From NCBI RefSeq assembly GCF_010731755.1, contig NZ_AP022589.1:3534001-3598000 (forward strand): a DNA stretch of 64,000 bases, in the 5' to 3' direction. The notes under the pieces are model-generated. The model did no database searches, had not been told where the DNA came from, and saw only the letters and a list, made by a program, of their open reading frames with translations. Positions 27,914-39,604 of the stretch are shown here, in pieces (within the stretch, counting starts at the first letter, position 1; the number at the start of each line of letters is the position of its first letter). The stretch comes from Mycolicibacter minnesotensis. Its GTDB lineage: Bacteria; Actinomycetota; Actinomycetes; Mycobacteriales; Mycobacteriaceae. Both the position numbers and the translations under genes were made by a program.

Positions 27914-28972
27914 GTGACACGTCGCGGGCAGGGCGTTGCACATCGCCGTCTGCTTCGACCGCTGACCGCGGTCAGCGTGCTCGGACTGCTGGCGGTGACG
28001 CTCAGCGGTTGCAGCGTCGACTGGACCGACATCGTCGGTTTCGGCTGGCCCAAGGGCATCACGCCCGAGGCTGAGGCCAACTACCAGCTGTGGATCGGCA
28101 TGGTCATCGCTTCGGTGGTGATCGGCGGGCTCGTGTGGGGAATGATCTTCTGGTCGATGATCTTCCACCGCAAGAAGGCGACCGACACCGAACTGCCGCG
28201 CCAGTTCGGCTACAACATGCCGCTGGAACTGGGACTCACCGTCCTGCCGTTCCTGGCCGTCGCGGTCATCTTCTACTTCACCGTCGTGGTCCAGGAGAAG
28301 ATGCTGCACCAGGAGCCCGACCCCGAGGTGGTCGTCGACGTCACCGCGTTCCAGTGGAACTGGAAGTTCGGCTACCAGAAGATCGACTTCCATGACCACA
28401 CGCTCAGCTATGACGGCGTGGACCAGGTCCGCAAGGATGCGATGACCTCCAAGCCCGAGGGCGTGGATGCCCACGGCGAAGAGCTCGTCGGGCCGGTCCA
28501 GGGCCTCAACACCGAGGACCGCACCTACCTGAACTTCGACAAGATCGAGACGGTGGGCACCACCGACGAGATCCCGGTGCTGGTCCTGCCCAGCGGTAAG
28601 CGCATCGAGTTCGTGCTCAACTCGGCCGACGTGATCCACGCTTTCTGGGTTCCCGAGTTCCTGTTCAAACGCGACGTCATCGCCTGGCCCGAGCGCAACA
28701 ACCAGGTGAACACCTTCCAGGTCACCGAGATCGCCAAGGAGGGCGCGTTCGTCGGTCACTGCGCTGAGATGTGCGGCACCTACCACGCGATGATGAACTT
28801 CGAGGTCCGGGTGGTTTCGCCCAATGACTTCAAGGCCTACATGGATCAGCGCATCGCCGGCAAGACCAACGCCGAGGCGCTCGAGGCGATCAAGCAGGAA
28901 CCGTTGGCCACCACGACGTTCCCGTTCGAGAGCCGCCGTGGCCTGCTAGCCCCCCAAGCCAGCAACAAGTAG
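27914..28972 (+). CDS. ctaC: Cytochrome c oxidase subunit II (lipoprotein)
   Basis: A 352-residue CuA-bearing subunit of the aa3 oxidase. An N-terminal lipobox LSGC places the lipidated cysteine at C33. Two transmembrane segments follow (about 52-75 and 98-120). The C-terminal cupredoxin domain has [10 protein letters not shown] and the CuA motif [14 protein letters not shown] with its two cysteines, histidine and methionine. GTG 27914 has GAGGAGG upstream. ctaF begins 12 bases downstream, and the two form an oxidase operon; the other subunit here, ctaE, is in the qcrCAB operon. ctaD is not in the window. Confidence 0.97.
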   Translation: MTRRGQGVAHRRLLRPLTAVSVLGLLAVTLSGCSVDWTDIVGFGWPKGITPEAEANYQLWIGMVIASVVIGGLVWGMIFWSMIFHRKKATDTELPRQFGYNMPLELGLTVLPFLAVAVIFYFTVVVQEKMLHQEPDPEVVVDVTAFQWNWKFGYQKIDFHDHTLSYDGVDQVRKDAMTSKPEGVDAHGEELVGPVQGLNTEDRTYLNFDKIETVGTTDEIPVLVLPSGKRIEFVLNSADVIHAFWVPEFLFKRDVIAWPERNNQVNTFQVTEIAKEGAFVGHCAEMCGTYHAMMNFEVRVVSPNDFKAYMDQRIAGKTNAEALEAIKQEPLATTTFPFESRRGLLAPQASNK

Positions 28973-28984
28973 GGACAACCTCCA

Positions 28985-29404
28985 ATGCGCATCGAATCCA
29001 GGCTGTTCGAGTTCGTCGCGGTATTCTTCCTGGCCGTCGGCGTGATCTACGCGGTGATGACCGCGCAGTACGCCACCGGCGGCGTGGAATGGGCCGGAAC
29101 CACCGCACTGTTCCTCACCGGCATGATGGCCATGATCGTGGGCACCTTCTTCCGGTTTGTCGCACGTCGACTGGACACCCGGCCCGAGGACTACGAGGCG
29201 GCCGAAGTCAGCGACGGCGCCGGCGAGTTGGGCTTCTTCAGCCCGCACAGCTGGTGGCCGATCCTGATCGCGCTGTCCGGTTCGGTAGCCGCAGTCGGGA
29301 TCGGCTTCTGGCTCCCGTGGCTGATCGCCGCCGGAGTGGTGTTCGTGTTGTCGAGCGTCGCCGGGCTGGTCTTCGAGTACTACGTCGGCCCCGAGAAACA
29401 CTGA
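28985..29404 (+). CDS. ctaF: Cytochrome c oxidase subunit IV (actinobacterial type)
   Basis: A 139-residue protein with four hydrophobic segments (about 8-28, 38-58, 90-106, 110-130), typical of the actinobacterial aa3 oxidase small subunit Cta[22 protein letters not shown] links the two helical pairs. The ending [11 protein letters not shown] is a characteristic family C-terminus. It sits directly after ctaC and is surely cotranscribed. Confidence 0.94.
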   Translation: MRIESRLFEFVAVFFLAVGVIYAVMTAQYATGGVEWAGTTALFLTGMMAMIVGTFFRFVARRLDTRPEDYEAAEVSDGAGELGFFSPHSWWPILIALSGSVAAVGIGFWLPWLIAAGVVFVLSSVAGLVFEYYVGPEKH

Positions 29405-29445
29405 CCACATCTGCTCCGCAGGCCGCCGTGTCGACCCCGCTTGGG

Positions 29446-29451
29446 TAGGGT
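29446..29451 (+). promoter_or_regulatory. -10 element before the mmpS3 upstream ORF
   Basis: TAGGGT, 5 bases before ATG 29457, which opens the short frame described next. Confidence 0.5.
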
Positions 29452-29456
29452 TGCCC

Positions 29457-29543
29457 ATGCACAATGACCATCGGTGGTTGATCTGGGCCGGAGGCGGAGT
29501 GGCGCCGCAGGCGCGGCGGTTTGAACAGGATAGGCGGGAATGA
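29457..29543 (+). CDS. Candidate leaderless upstream ORF (28 aa) coupled to mmpS3
   Basis: A 28-codon frame ([14 protein letters not shown]...) that begins 5 bases after a -10 hexamer, with no ribosome-binding site, and stops at TGA 29541-29543. That stop overlaps the mmpS3 ATG (29540-29542) in the ATGA arrangement used for translational coupling elsewhere in this window. Residues are histidine-, tryptophan- and arginine-rich; there is no known motif. Whether it is translated is inferred only from this layout. Confidence 0.45.
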   Translation: MHNDHRWLIWAGGGVAPQARRFEQDRRE

Positions 29544-30427
29544 GCGGGCCGAATCCCCCGGAGGCGGGCTCTGGAGACGAGGACTCCGGCAACGTTCAGC
29601 CGGGTCCTGACGCGGCCGCAGGCGGCGACATCCAGCCGATCGACGACGTCGCTGCCGCACCCTCTGCGGCGACGCCGGACAACACCGCCTATTCGCAGGC
29701 GTACTCGGCTCCTGAATCCGAGCAGTTCCTGAGTGCCCCTTACGTTCCGGTGGACCCGCGGCTCTACGACTACGACAGCTACGACGCGCCCGAGGAACCC
29801 GACCCGGACTCCAAGACGCCACGTTGGCCGTGGGTTGTCGGCGTCACCGTGATCCTGGCCGCTGTCTCCCTGGTGGTGTCGGTGGCCCTGCTGTTCGCCC
29901 GCACCGAGACCCGCGATCTGGCCACACCGGCCACCTCCAGCAGCACCGTCTCGGTGCCTCCGGTGCAGGACGAGCTGCCCCGATCCAGCACCACGAACCC
30001 ACCACCCCCGCCGGCAACCCCGAGCTCCACCGAGGAGCCGCCGCCCCCGCCGCCCCCGACCGAGGAGCCGCCGCCCCCGCCGCCCCCGAGCGAGGAGCCC
30101 GCACCCGAACCGTCGACCACGACGCAGGAGCCCACCACGACCACCCAGGCCAAGCCGCTGCAGGTCACCTATTCGGTCACCGGCACCAAGGCGCCATTCG
30201 ACCAGATCACGATCACTTACGTGGATGCCTCCGGGCAGCGTCGGACACAGCGCAACGCCTACATCCCATGGTCTTTGACGCTCACCCCGATCTCCCAGTC
30301 GGAGATCGGCTCGGTGGAGGCAACCAGCATGCTGCGGCTGAGCAAACTCAACTGCTCCATCACCAGCAGTGACGGTAGGGTGTTGTTCTCCAACAGCAAC
30401 GACGCACCGGCGACGAACTGCGGATGA
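29540..30427 (+). CDS. mmpS3: MmpS3-like membrane protein
   Basis: A 295-residue protein (Rv2198c by position). An acidic, proline-containing cytosolic N-terminus (1-93) leads to one transmembrane segment (97-120). A Ser/Thr/Pro-rich extracytosolic linker follows, with the 10-residue unit [11 protein letters not shown] repeated, and a C-terminal MmpS-type beta domain (about 205-295) contains [21 protein letters not shown]. Unlike MmpS4/5, no mmpL gene is adjacent. The ribosome-binding site is modest (AGGCGGG), and coupling to the upstream ORF may matter. Its stop overlaps the next gene by 4 bp. Confidence 0.9.
   Translation: MSGPNPPEAGSGDEDSGNVQPGPDAAAGGDIQPIDDVAAAPSAATPDNTAYSQAYSAPESEQFLSAPYVPVDPRLYDYDSYDAPEEPDPDSKTPRWPWVVGVTVILAAVSLVVSVALLFARTETRDLATPATSSSTVSVPPVQDELPRSSTTNPPPPPATPSSTEEPPPPPPPTEEPPPPPPPSEEPAPEPSTTTQEPTTTTQAKPLQVTYSVTGTKAPFDQITITYVDASGQRRTQRNAYIPWSLTLTPISQSEIGSVEATSMLRLSKLNCSITSSDGRVLFSNSNDAPATNCG
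30031..30090 (+). repeat. 30-bp tandem repeat in mmpS3
   Basis: Two back-to-back 30-base units differing at one position (the last base of the unit), encoding the repeated Glu-Glu/polyproline segment of the linker. A third partial copy starts at 30091. Such a run is prone to slippage and could vary in copy number between strains. Confidence 0.8.
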
Positions 30428-31056
30428 CCGGCGGAGACATGGTAGATCGATTCATTGGGCCGGGACAGTCCCCGGAGCTCATCGACCGCATCTTGCTGGG
30501 TGTGTGTGCCGCGATCTGGCTGACATGGCTGGGCATGAGTGTGGCCGCCACGGTGGCGCTGGTGGACCTGGGGCGCGGGTTCCACCAGCCGTCCGAGAGT
30601 TCGCACAGCGGCCTGCTCTACATCGTCATCGGGGTGTCCGCGTTGGTCATCCTGGCGGCGATCCCGGTGCTGCTCCGGGCACGCCAGCCCAGCCCGCCGC
30701 GGCCCCCCGGATTTCCCCCTCAAGCGCCGGCCAAGCCCCTGCGCCAGGACACCCCGCTGCCGCAACGCGGATTCGACGCGCCGGGTCGGCGGGCGGCCGC
30801 CACACGCCAGGCAGCACCCAACCAGGCCCAGGTGGACCGGGTGCTGCTGCGTGGCGCCACCCTACTGACGGCCGCGCTCGGCGGTGCGTTGGCCGCGGCG
30901 GCCTTGGCCACCTATCTGATGGCCATCGGAAAGGACACCGGCTCGTGGGTCTGCTACGGACTGGCCGGAGTCACCACGCTCGCCATGCCGGTGATCCCGT
31001 GGCTGTACCTTCGTCGGCTCGGTGAAGTTCTGGAACTGCCGTCCCGATTCGGCTGA
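30424..31056 (+). CDS. DUF2561 membrane protein
   Basis: A 210-residue protein of the mycobacterial DUF2561 family (Rv2197c by position) with four transmembrane segments in two pairs (about 22-48, 63-82, 140-165, 175-195). A proline-rich cytosolic loop separates the pairs. Function unknown. The ATG overlaps the mmpS3 stop (ATGA), so it is coupled to mmpS3. It converges with the flavin oxidase-like gene 19 bases later. Confidence 0.82.
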   Translation: MTGGDMVDRFIGPGQSPELIDRILLGVCAAIWLTWLGMSVAATVALVDLGRGFHQPSESSHSGLLYIVIGVSALVILAAIPVLLRARQPSPPRPPGFPPQAPAKPLRQDTPLPQRGFDAPGRRAAATRQAAPNQAQVDRVLLRGATLLTAALGGALAAAALATYLMAIGKDTGSWVCYGLAGVTTLAMPVIPWLYLRRLGEVLELPSRFG

Positions 31057-31075
31057 ACCTGCGGGACGTCGGCCG

Positions 31076-31789
31076 CTACGGCCAGAGCAACGTCGTTGAC
31101 CAGCGGTCACCGTCTCGTTCATAGCGGAGCCTGCGATGCCGGCGCTCCGCATCGGACTGCCAGAACTCGACGGAGTCCGCACGCACCGCATACGAAGTCC
31201 ATTCGACCGGAACCAGACTGGGGGAGTGCTCCAACTCCAGGTGTGCCTTTGCCAGGGCCTCACTGATCTCGTCCGGATCGGAATACGGCTCACTCTGACG
31301 TCCGGTGAGCACCATCGCCCTGGCTCCCTCGGAGCGGGCCAGGAAGTCTTCTGCGGTCACCGGCGGCGGGTCAGCAACCGCAATCCCGTCGACCCTGACC
31401 TGACGGCCCAGCGCGGGCCAATAAAACGTCAGCGCGACAGCCGGGTTGCGGGCCAGATCGGCGCCCTTGCGACTGGCCGAACTGATCCCGAAGTGCCAAC
31501 CGAGAGCATCTACGTCTTTGAGGATCAGCACCCGTGCCGAAGGCCGCGGTCCGGCCACCCCGGCGGCGGTGCCGACCGTCGACAACGTCATCGCATGGGG
31601 CTCGGTGACGCCGAACTCGACCGCATACAGCAGCCACTGGACGAACAGTTCGACCGGATCGTCGGGCGCATGATCCGGATCGAACTCCGGAGCCGCACCA
31701 ACCAAAACGGGCAGCCCACGCAGCAGAGTGCGCAGGCTGCCCGATGGTTCGGACCCGGTAGGCCTAATGGTGGCCGTTGGTGTTCCCAC
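31076..31789 (-). CDS. PNPOx-type flavin oxidase (pyridoxamine 5'-phosphate oxidase-like)
   Basis: A 237-residue split-barrel flavoprotein resembling PdxH/PhzG. Visible blocks are [20 protein letters not shown] and [20 protein letters not shown] (the FMN-binding strand region), [26 protein letters not shown] and the C-terminal [19 protein letters not shown], close to the PdxH signature around WQ...RLHDR. Oxidation of pyridoxine phosphate to PLP is a reasonable guess. The start GTG 31789 lies 26 bases inside the 3' end of qcrB, and no other ATG/GTG start is near, so it is probably the last gene of the ctaE-qcrCAB unit. I do not expect a gene here in M. tuberculosis. Confidence 0.75.
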   Translation of the reverse strand: MGTPTATIRPTGSEPSGSLRTLLRGLPVLVGAAPEFDPDHAPDDPVELFVQWLLYAVEFGVTEPHAMTLSTVGTAAGVAGPRPSARVLILKDVDALGWHFGISSASRKGADLARNPAVALTFYWPALGRQVRVDGIAVADPPPVTAEDFLARSEGARAMVLTGRQSEPYSDPDEISEALAKAHLELEHSPSLVPVEWTSYAVRADSVEFWQSDAERRHRRLRYERDGDRWSTTLLWP

Positions 31790-33389
31790 CTTGGTGCTCG
31801 GCCAGGGCGGTCAGCGCGCGGTGCTCGCTGGCGTGTGCGGCCTCGGTGAGCGCCGCGTCCTCGGAGGCCGGGTCTGCGGTCAAGAAGCTGCCATGACCGG
31901 TGGCGCCGCCCGAACCCAGCTTGTTCATCTTCTTGGGCAGCGGGGCGCCGGCGTACTCCAGCGGAATCGGGTGGCCGTGGTCGTCGACCGGGCCCAGCGG
32001 CTGGTGCAGCTCGATGTAGGCACCGTGCGGCAGCCGCTTGATGATCCCGGTCTCGATGCCGTGCTCAAGCACGTCACGGTCACTGCGCTGCAGGCCGATG
32101 CACCACCGGTAGGTGACGAAGAAGACCAGCGGCGGCAGCACCACCATCCCGATACGGCCGATCCAGGTGGTCGCATTCAGGGAGATGTGGAACTTCCACG
32201 CGATGATGTCGTTCATCGCCGCCAGGGTCAGCACCATGTAGAAGCTGATCGCCATGGCACCGATCGCCGTACGGACCGGAGCGTCCCGGGGACGCTGCAG
32301 CAGGTTGTGGTGCGCGTAGTCGCCGGTGAACTTCTTCTCCAGGAACGGGTAGACGATCAGCAGGCCGAAGACCGCGCCCATGGCCAACGCCACGCCGACG
32401 ACCGCGGGAATGGTGTGGCCAAAGGGGTAGAACTCCCACGCGGGCCACAACCGGGCGAAACCTTCCGTCCACATCATGTAGAAGTCCGGCTGGCTTCCCG
32501 CCGACACCTGCGACGGCCGGTAGGGGCCCAGGTTCCAGATCGCGTTGATCTGGAAAAGTCCGCCCATCAGGCCCAGGACTCCGGTGATCATCGCGAAGAA
32601 CGCACCGGACTTGATCGCGAACACCGGCAGCACCCGCACGCCGACCACGTTGGTCTCGGTGCGGCCCGGTCCGGGGAACTGGGTGTGCTTCTGGAACCAC
32701 ACCAGCGCCATGTGCACGCCGATCAGAGCCAGGATGATGCCTGGGATCAGCAGGATGTGCAGGGCATACAGGCGGGGGATCAAGATGGTGCCCGGGAAGT
32801 CGCCGCCGAACAGCGCCCAGTGCAGCCAGGTGCCGATCACCGGCATACCCAACGTGATCGAGGACAGCGCCGCGCGCAGGCCGATACCGGAGAGCAGATC
32901 GTCGGGCAGCGAATACCCGAAGTAGCCCTCGAACATGGCCAGGATCAGCAGCAGCGAACCGATCACCCAGTTCGCCTCACGCGGCCGGCGGAATGCACCG
33001 GTGAAGAAGATGCGGGCCAGGTGGACCATGATCGACGCCGAGAACATCAGCGCCGCCCAGTGGTGCAACTGACGGACGAACAGACCGCCGCGGACCTCGA
33101 ACGAGATGTCCAACGCCGACTCGTAGGCCCGTGACATCTGCACGCCGTTGAGCGGCTGGTAGACGCCGTGGTAGATGACCTCGGCCATCGACGGGTCGAA
33201 GAACAGGGTCAGGTAGACACCGGACAGCAACAGGATGATGAAGCTGTACAGCGCGATCTCACCGAGCAGGAACGACCAGTGCGTCGGGAAGACCTTGTTG
33301 AACTGGCGGCGCAGAGCGGCCGCGGGGTGGTAGCGGGTGTCGATGTCGTCCGCTTGGCGGGCGAGCAGGTCGCCGATTGCAGGGCTCAT
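31764..33389 (-). CDS. qcrB: Cytochrome bc1 complex cytochrome b subunit
   Basis: A 541-residue membrane subunit of the bcc:aa3 supercomplex that oxidises menaquinol. Histidine pairs for the two hemes are visible: H109 and H123 in one helix ([17 protein letters not shown]), and H211 and H226 in another ([16 protein letters not shown]). The region [17 protein letters not shown] lies near the quinol pocket that is the target of imidazopyridine-type inhibitors in M. tuberculosis. A long hydrophilic C-terminal tail is typical of actinobacteria. ATGA overlap with qcrA. Confidence 0.98.
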   Translation of the reverse strand: MSPAIGDLLARQADDIDTRYHPAAALRRQFNKVFPTHWSFLLGEIALYSFIILLLSGVYLTLFFDPSMAEVIYHGVYQPLNGVQMSRAYESALDISFEVRGGLFVRQLHHWAALMFSASIMVHLARIFFTGAFRRPREANWVIGSLLLILAMFEGYFGYSLPDDLLSGIGLRAALSSITLGMPVIGTWLHWALFGGDFPGTILIPRLYALHILLIPGIILALIGVHMALVWFQKHTQFPGPGRTETNVVGVRVLPVFAIKSGAFFAMITGVLGLMGGLFQINAIWNLGPYRPSQVSAGSQPDFYMMWTEGFARLWPAWEFYPFGHTIPAVVGVALAMGAVFGLLIVYPFLEKKFTGDYAHHNLLQRPRDAPVRTAIGAMAISFYMVLTLAAMNDIIAWKFHISLNATTWIGRIGMVVLPPLVFFVTYRWCIGLQRSDRDVLEHGIETGIIKRLPHGAYIELHQPLGPVDDHGHPIPLEYAGAPLPKKMNKLGSGGATGHGSFLTADPASEDAALTEAAHASEHRALTALAEHQGGNTNGHH

Positions 33390-34551
33390 GAGGTGCGCTC
33401 CCAGAAGGCCGGTCCGACAGGTTCGACGAAGTCGCCGTTGGCGACCAGATGTCCATTGGCATCAATGGTGATCGGCAGCTGTGCCAGGGCACGCGCCGCC
33501 GGACCGAAGACCGGCTTGGCGAAGTGCAACGCGTCGAACTGCGACTGGTGGCACGGGCACAGGATGCGGTACGTCTGCTGCTCGAACAGCGAGGACGGGC
33601 AACCCAGGTGCGAGCAGATCTTCGTGTAGGCGAAGAAGTCGCCGTAGTTGAAGCTCTCCTGGCCTTTGCGCTTGACCACCTTGGCCATGTCATCGGGCCG
33701 GATGCGGATCAGCATCACCGGGTTGCGGACGCCCATCATGATCTCGGTGAGCTTCTCCTGCGATTCCGGCGTGGTGCCGTCGCCGTCGGACTCCCGCCAC
33801 GGGAACACCGTCTCCATACCGCCGGCGTCCAAGTCCTCGGGACGCATCTTGACGAATGGCGAGTTGGTGCTCAGACCGGTCGAGCGGGCCAGGTAGATGG
33901 TCTCGCCGTGGTAGCGCGGCGTCCACCCGGAGGTCCAGAGTTCGGCCTTCTTGCCCTCGGCGGTCTCAACGACCGGCTTCCAAGGGTTCTTGATGAGGCC
34001 GCCGGCGAAGGCCACCAGGGTGCCCAGTCCGAATGCGCCGAACCCGACGCCCAAGGACGCACCGAGCAGCTTGCGACGCCCGATGGTCGAGCCCTCGAAT
34101 GCGTCGGTCAGCTGAGCGCCCACAGTCTTGCGGTCCAGCTCGGAAGAGCTGCCGTCGTGCCGCTCCTGGATGGTGATCTCTTCGGGGATGAACTTCTTGA
34201 CGAACATCACCGCGCCGACCGCGATACACAACACAGAGAGCCCGAAGGTCAGCCCGTACAGCGGCGTCGCGAACGAGTAGGCCAGCCCGTCGGGGGACTC
34301 CAGCGGCGCGTACTGCCACGGCCAGAACAGGAAGATCAGCAGCAGTGCCAGGCCGAAGCCGCCCGCCGCCAGGAACCAGGCCGCGACACGGCGCTCAGCG
34401 CGCTTCTCCGCCCGAGTTCCCTCGACCGGCCAGCGGGATTCCTTGAAGACGATGTCGACACCGTCGATGCGTCCACCGAGAGCCAGCAGCTCCTCGGTGG
34501 TCATCGTCGCCAGTGCGGCGTCGTCCGGGATGTCAGTCTTGTCGTTGCTGC

Positions 34552-34555
<4 letters not shown>
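33386..34555 (-). CDS. qcrA: Cytochrome bc1 complex Rieske iron-sulfur subunit
   Basis: A 389-residue protein with an N-terminal cytosolic region, three transmembrane helices (the actinobacterial arrangement) and a C-terminal Rieske domain. The [2Fe-2S] ligands are in CSHLGCP and CPCHQSQFD. It passes electrons from menaquinol to QcrC. The [19 protein letters not shown] helix is the third membrane span. ATG 34555 overlaps the qcrC stop (ATGA), and the stop overlaps the qcrB start in the same way. A longer frame upstream of ATG 34555 lies within qcrC and is discarded. Confidence 0.98.
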
Positions 34556-36050
<1,495 letters not shown>

Positions 36051-36172
36051 CTACGTAGTTGTAGATATCCACCCGGGGCACACATTTCCTCTTCAGTCTT
36101 AGTCGTGTACGTCGTCGCCGCAGTTCCCTGCTGGCTTTGGTGGCCTGGACCTGGCCGTGCGACGATCGGCGC

Positions 36173-37255
36173 GTGGTCGAGCCAGGTGGTCAGGCGCAGC
36201 CGAAAGCGCAGATGGGGCAGTGGCGTCAGGTACTGGGTGCCTTGACGTCGGGGACGGATCTGGCGCGAGGCCAGGCGGCCTGGGCGATGGAGCAGATCAT
36301 GGCCGGTGCCGCCACGTCAGCCCAGATTGCAGCGTTCGGGGTGGCGTTGCAGATGAAGGGCCCGACCGCCGCCGAGGTCGGTGAGCTGGCCGACGTCATG
36401 CTGTCCCACGGGCGCAAGGTTCCCACCGAGGCGATCGGTACCAACACCGTGGATGTGGTGGGCACCGGTGGTGACGGTGCGAACACGGTGAACCTCTCCA
36501 CGATGGCGTCGATCGTGGTGGCTGCCGCCGGAGTTCCGGTGGTCAAACACGGCAATCGGTCGGCGAGCTCGTTGTCCGGGGGCGCCGACACGCTTGAGGC
36601 GCTGGGCGTACGCATCGACTTGGGGCCTGACGACGTGGCGCGCAGCGTTGCCGAGGTCGGCATCGGGTTCTGCTTCGCCCCGCAGTTCCAGCCGTCCTAT
36701 CGGCACGCCTCGGTGGCCCGGCGCGAGATCGGCGTTCCGACGGTGTTCAACCTGCTGGGGCCGCTGACCAACCCGGCGCGTCCACGGGCTGGGCTGATCG
36801 GATGCGCGTTCGGCGAGCTGGCGGAGGTGATGGCCGGTGTGTTCGCAGCGCGCGGGTCCAGCGTTTTGGTGGTGCACGGTGACGACGGCCTCGACGAGCT
36901 GACGACCACCACGACCAGCACGATCTGGCGGGTGCAGGCGGGCACCATCGAGCGGCTGACATTTGACCCGGCCGGGTTCGGTTTCGCCCGGGCCGAGGTG
37001 GCCGAGCTGATCGGTGGGGACGCACAAGCAAACGCCGAGGAGGCGCGCTCGGTGCTCGCGGGAACCAAGGGTGCGGTGCGCGACGCCGTGGTGCTCAACG
37101 CCGCCGGGGCGATCGTCGCCCACGCGGGGTTATCCAGCAGCGCTGAGTGGGTGCCGGCCTGGGAGGACGGGTTGGAGCGCGCGGTCGAGGCTATTGACAG
37201 TGGCGCGGCCGAACAGTTGCTGGCCCGTTGGGTCCGCTTCGGCGCCCAGCTCTGA
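36173..37255 (+). CDS. trpD: Anthranilate phosphoribosyltransferase
   Basis: A 360-residue enzyme that transfers phosphoribose from PRPP to anthranilate in tryptophan synthesis. The signature [18 protein letters not shown] (GTGGDG phosphate loop), [21 protein letters not shown] and the metal-binding DDGLDE motif are intact. The start is uncertain: GTG 36173 is chosen because the 12 codons from GTG 36137 look non-conserved; neither has a good ribosome-binding site. Its 3' 126 bases overlap the convergent exonuclease/GIY-YIG gene. It stands alone, away from other trp genes. Confidence 0.95.
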   Translation: MVEPGGQAQPKAQMGQWRQVLGALTSGTDLARGQAAWAMEQIMAGAATSAQIAAFGVALQMKGPTAAEVGELADVMLSHGRKVPTEAIGTNTVDVVGTGGDGANTVNLSTMASIVVAAAGVPVVKHGNRSASSLSGGADTLEALGVRIDLGPDDVARSVAEVGIGFCFAPQFQPSYRHASVARREIGVPTVFNLLGPLTNPARPRAGLIGCAFGELAEVMAGVFAARGSSVLVVHGDDGLDELTTTTTSTIWRVQAGTIERLTFDPAGFGFARAEVAELIGGDAQANAEEARSVLAGTKGAVRDAVVLNAAGAIVAHAGLSSSAEWVPAWEDGLERAVEAIDSGAAEQLLARWVRFGAQL

Positions 37256-39028
37256 GACCAGACGCGCCGAACGGGCCAACGCTGCCCACGACATCCACGG
37301 CCCGGCGGAGGCCAGGGGAGAAGCCCAGCCATGGTCCTGGGCAGACGCCGCCGGGGGTGCGACTCGCACCAGGCGTACCCCGGGAGCTGCCAGCCATCGG
37401 GCGATCAGCTGGGTCTCTTCGAACAGCGCTCCGGCCAACGGCGCCGGCTCGGGCAGAACGGTCTCGGCTCCCAGGGTGATCGCATCGAGGACGGGCATTG
37501 GCGGGACTCCGCGCGCCGCGCACCCCGCCGCGGCCAGCCGGCCGTGGCGGATCACCGCCAGCTGCCAGCCGCCGCTGCCGTCGGGGGCGGCGGCCACCAG
37601 CTCCGGCAGTGCCGCGAGTGCGCGGGCGCGCTGGCTGCGCCACAGTACGTCGATGGCGGCCGCGGTCTGGTCGCGCAGCCGGGCGGCACTCTCGTAGTGG
37701 CCGCGATCGGCCAGCTTTGTCACCTGGTGAACCGCAGCACCCAGTGCGCCGTTGTCGGTGCCGTCGAGCAGTGCCGTTGCACGTCGGACTGTTACGGCGT
37801 ACTCGGACGCAGTGCTGTTGGCCGCCGCCGGACAGGGACCGACTTCTACCGGTGGGCAGGAGTGTCGTCCGGTGTGGCTCAATCGCACTGTGCAGGTGCG
37901 GATTCCGATGAAGCGCGCTACAAGTAGGGCGGTATCGGCGGCATCTGCTCGCGAGCGGAACGGGCCGATCACACGGTCGTGCCGGGGGGCCCGAACCACG
38001 ATGAAGCGGGGAAAAGCCTCTTCGGACAGCGTGATCCACCACCATCGTCGGGGGAATTTCGATCGGCGGTTATACGGCGGGGCGTGGGTAGCCAGCAGGC
38101 GCAGCTCGCGCACCCCGGCCTCCAGCGGATGCGCGCACTCGACGTGGTCGACCCGGGTGGCCAGCGCCACCATTTCGGCGATGCGCCGCCGGCGTTCGGA
38201 GCCGTTGAAGTATTGCGCGACGCGGCGGCGCAGATTGGTGGAAGTGCCGATGTAGAGGACTTCATCAGACGGGCCCCGGAACAGGTATACCCCCGGGCGG
38301 TGCGGTAGTCCGACCGCTAGACCGCGCTTGCGGCGCTGCGCCGGCGTCGCGTGCGACAGATAGGCGCGCAGGTCGACGAAAGTGTGGACTCGCTGGTTGC
38401 CGAGGCGTTCGAGCAGTGCATGCAGCACATCGACCGTGGCGCGTGCGTCGTCGAGTGCCCGGTGGGTGGGTGTGGTGCTGACCGCGAACAGCCGGGACAG
38501 TTCGGCGAGCCGGACGCTGGGCGCCTCGTCGCGGCTGAGCACCCGGCGTGCCAGCCGAACGGTGCACAGCACGGGTGGCCGTGGCCATGCCAGGTCGCAC
38601 CGGCGCGCGGCGGCAGTGAGGAACCCGACGTCGAACCCGGCGTTGTGAGCGACCAGCACTGACCCGCGGTCGAACCCGGCGAATTCGAGGAAGGAGGGGA
38701 GTACGGCATCGATGGTGGGCGCCTCGTACACCATGGCGGTGGTGATGCCGGTGAGTTGAACGATCTGCGGCGGAATCCCGCGCTGGGGGTTGATCAAGGT
38801 GGCGAACTCGCCCTCGACGACTCCGCCCCGGACTCTGACTGCGCCGATCTCGGTGATCGCGTCCGCGGCGTCGTCCCCACTGGGCGAGGCCCGGCCGCCG
38901 GTGGTCTCCAGATCCACCACCACGAACGTGGTGTCGCGCAGGCTGGCCGGGTTCGCGTCGAGGTCGGCTTCGAACTGGGCTCCGAGTTGGGGGAAGCTCA
39001 GCTGCCATGCGTCAGAGCCGGAGGTCAT
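37130..39028 (-). CDS. DEDDh exonuclease fused to a UvrC-like GIY-YIG nuclease
   Basis: A 632-residue fusion (Rv2191 by position). Residues about 33-200 are a DnaQ-type 3'-5' exonuclease with D39 and E41 in [20 protein letters not shown] and [21 protein letters not shown] domain follows (about 240-320) with [24 protein letters not shown]. The C-terminal 300 residues resemble the UvrC middle region without the RNase H-like nuclease half. A DNA-repair role is expected, but UvrC itself is encoded elsewhere. The start ATG 39028 is 7 bases after TACGGT. Its 3' end overlaps trpD by 126 bases on the opposite strand. Confidence 0.9.
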   Translation of the reverse strand: MTSGSDAWQLSFPQLGAQFEADLDANPASLRDTTFVVVDLETTGGRASPSGDDAADAITEIGAVRVRGGVVEGEFATLINPQRGIPPQIVQLTGITTAMVYEAPTIDAVLPSFLEFAGFDRGSVLVAHNAGFDVGFLTAAARRCDLAWPRPPVLCTVRLARRVLSRDEAPSVRLAELSRLFAVSTTPTHRALDDARATVDVLHALLERLGNQRVHTFVDLRAYLSHATPAQRRKRGLAVGLPHRPGVYLFRGPSDEVLYIGTSTNLRRRVAQYFNGSERRRRIAEMVALATRVDHVECAHPLEAGVRELRLLATHAPPYNRRSKFPRRWWWITLSEEAFPRFIVVRAPRHDRVIGPFRSRADAADTALLVARFIGIRTCTVRLSHTGRHSCPPVEVGPCPAAANSTASEYAVTVRRATALLDGTDNGALGAAVHQVTKLADRGHYESAARLRDQTAAAIDVLWRSQRARALAALPELVAAAPDGSGGWQLAVIRHGRLAAAGCAARGVPPMPVLDAITLGAETVLPEPAPLAGALFEETQLIARWLAAPGVRLVRVAPPAASAQDHGWASPLASAGPWMSWAALARSARLVSELGAEADPTGQQLFGRATVNSLDRALQPVLPGRHPLSAAG

Positions 39029-39035
39029 GTGCGCA

Positions 39036-39041
39036 ACCGTA
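39036..39041 (-). promoter_or_regulatory. -10 element, leaderless start of the exonuclease/GIY-YIG gene
   Basis: TACGGT on the minus strand, 7 bases before ATG 39028. Confidence 0.45.
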
Positions 39042-39150
39042 GGCGGGCGCACCGACACCTCAGGGCGTAGCGAGGCTGGGCCGGCCGCTGCGGGACCGGG
39101 TTGTCGGTGGCCGCAGTTAGCGTGCGGGCAACCGATGGAGAGGAATCGTC

Positions 39151-39417
39151 ATGGGACACATCTCGGGGCATCCGGACGGCTGCGGCGCGCGCCGGGCAGA
39201 GCCGGAGCCGATGGTGATCGACTGCGATGACTGTGCGGTGCGCGGACCGGCTTGCCGTGACTGTGTGGTCAGTGTGCTGCTGGGTGTGCCCAACGAGCTG
39301 CTCGAAGATGAACGGGCCGCGCTGGACGTGCTTGCCGAAGCCGGAATGGCACCGCGGTTGCGGCTGGTTCCGATCCGCGGCGAGCGCGGCGCGACACCCC
39401 GTTCGGGCGTGGCCTGA
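39151..39417 (+). CDS. Small cysteine-rich protein, possible zinc ribbon
   Basis: An 88-residue protein with paired cysteines C25-x2-C28 and C35-x2-C38 (CDDCAVRGPACRDC) plus C11, a spacing typical of zinc-binding knuckles. The middle (VVSVLLGVPNELLEDERAALDVLAEAG) is helical. The tail is basic. I recall similar short mycobacterial proteins of unknown function at this place. ATG 39151 has GAGAGGA about 8 bases upstream; ATG 39211 would drop the first cysteine only. It is divergent from the exonuclease gene and precedes the NlpC/P60 gene. Confidence 0.75.
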   Translation: MGHISGHPDGCGARRAEPEPMVIDCDDCAVRGPACRDCVVSVLLGVPNELLEDERAALDVLAEAGMAPRLRLVPIRGERGATPRSGVA

Positions 39418-39542
39418 CCAGGGGCGAATCCCCCGCGGGCGGCCTTAGAGCTTTCACAATTCTGGCTGTTAGTGTGGGCAACTCGTGATGGACAACGGCG
39501 TTGCCATTTCGTAACCTATTCGAGACCTTACGTACTAACGGT

Positions 39543-39565
39543 GGCGGCACTACCCCCGTGCCGCC
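39543..39565 (+). promoter_or_regulatory. Hairpin in the leader of the NlpC/P60 gene
   Basis: An 8-bp stem (39543-39550 with 39558-39565) around 7 bases, ending 39 bases before the start codon. There is no T-run after it. It may be a leader structure or attenuating element; I cannot assign a known riboswitch. Confidence 0.35.
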
Positions 39566-39604
39566 CTGGGCAGTGTTAAGGATGCAATCTTGGAGTTCGA
39601 ACGT

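Noticed and set aside
31728..33134. 468-codon plus-strand frame opposite qcrB
   Set aside because: Charged, low-complexity translation of the complement of a certain gene.
39418..39604. Leader of the NlpC/P60 gene as a c-di-AMP (ydaO) riboswitch
   Set aside because: Such a riboswitch precedes some mycobacterial resuscitation/hydrolase genes, but I could not find its conserved core here; only one simple hairpin is visible.
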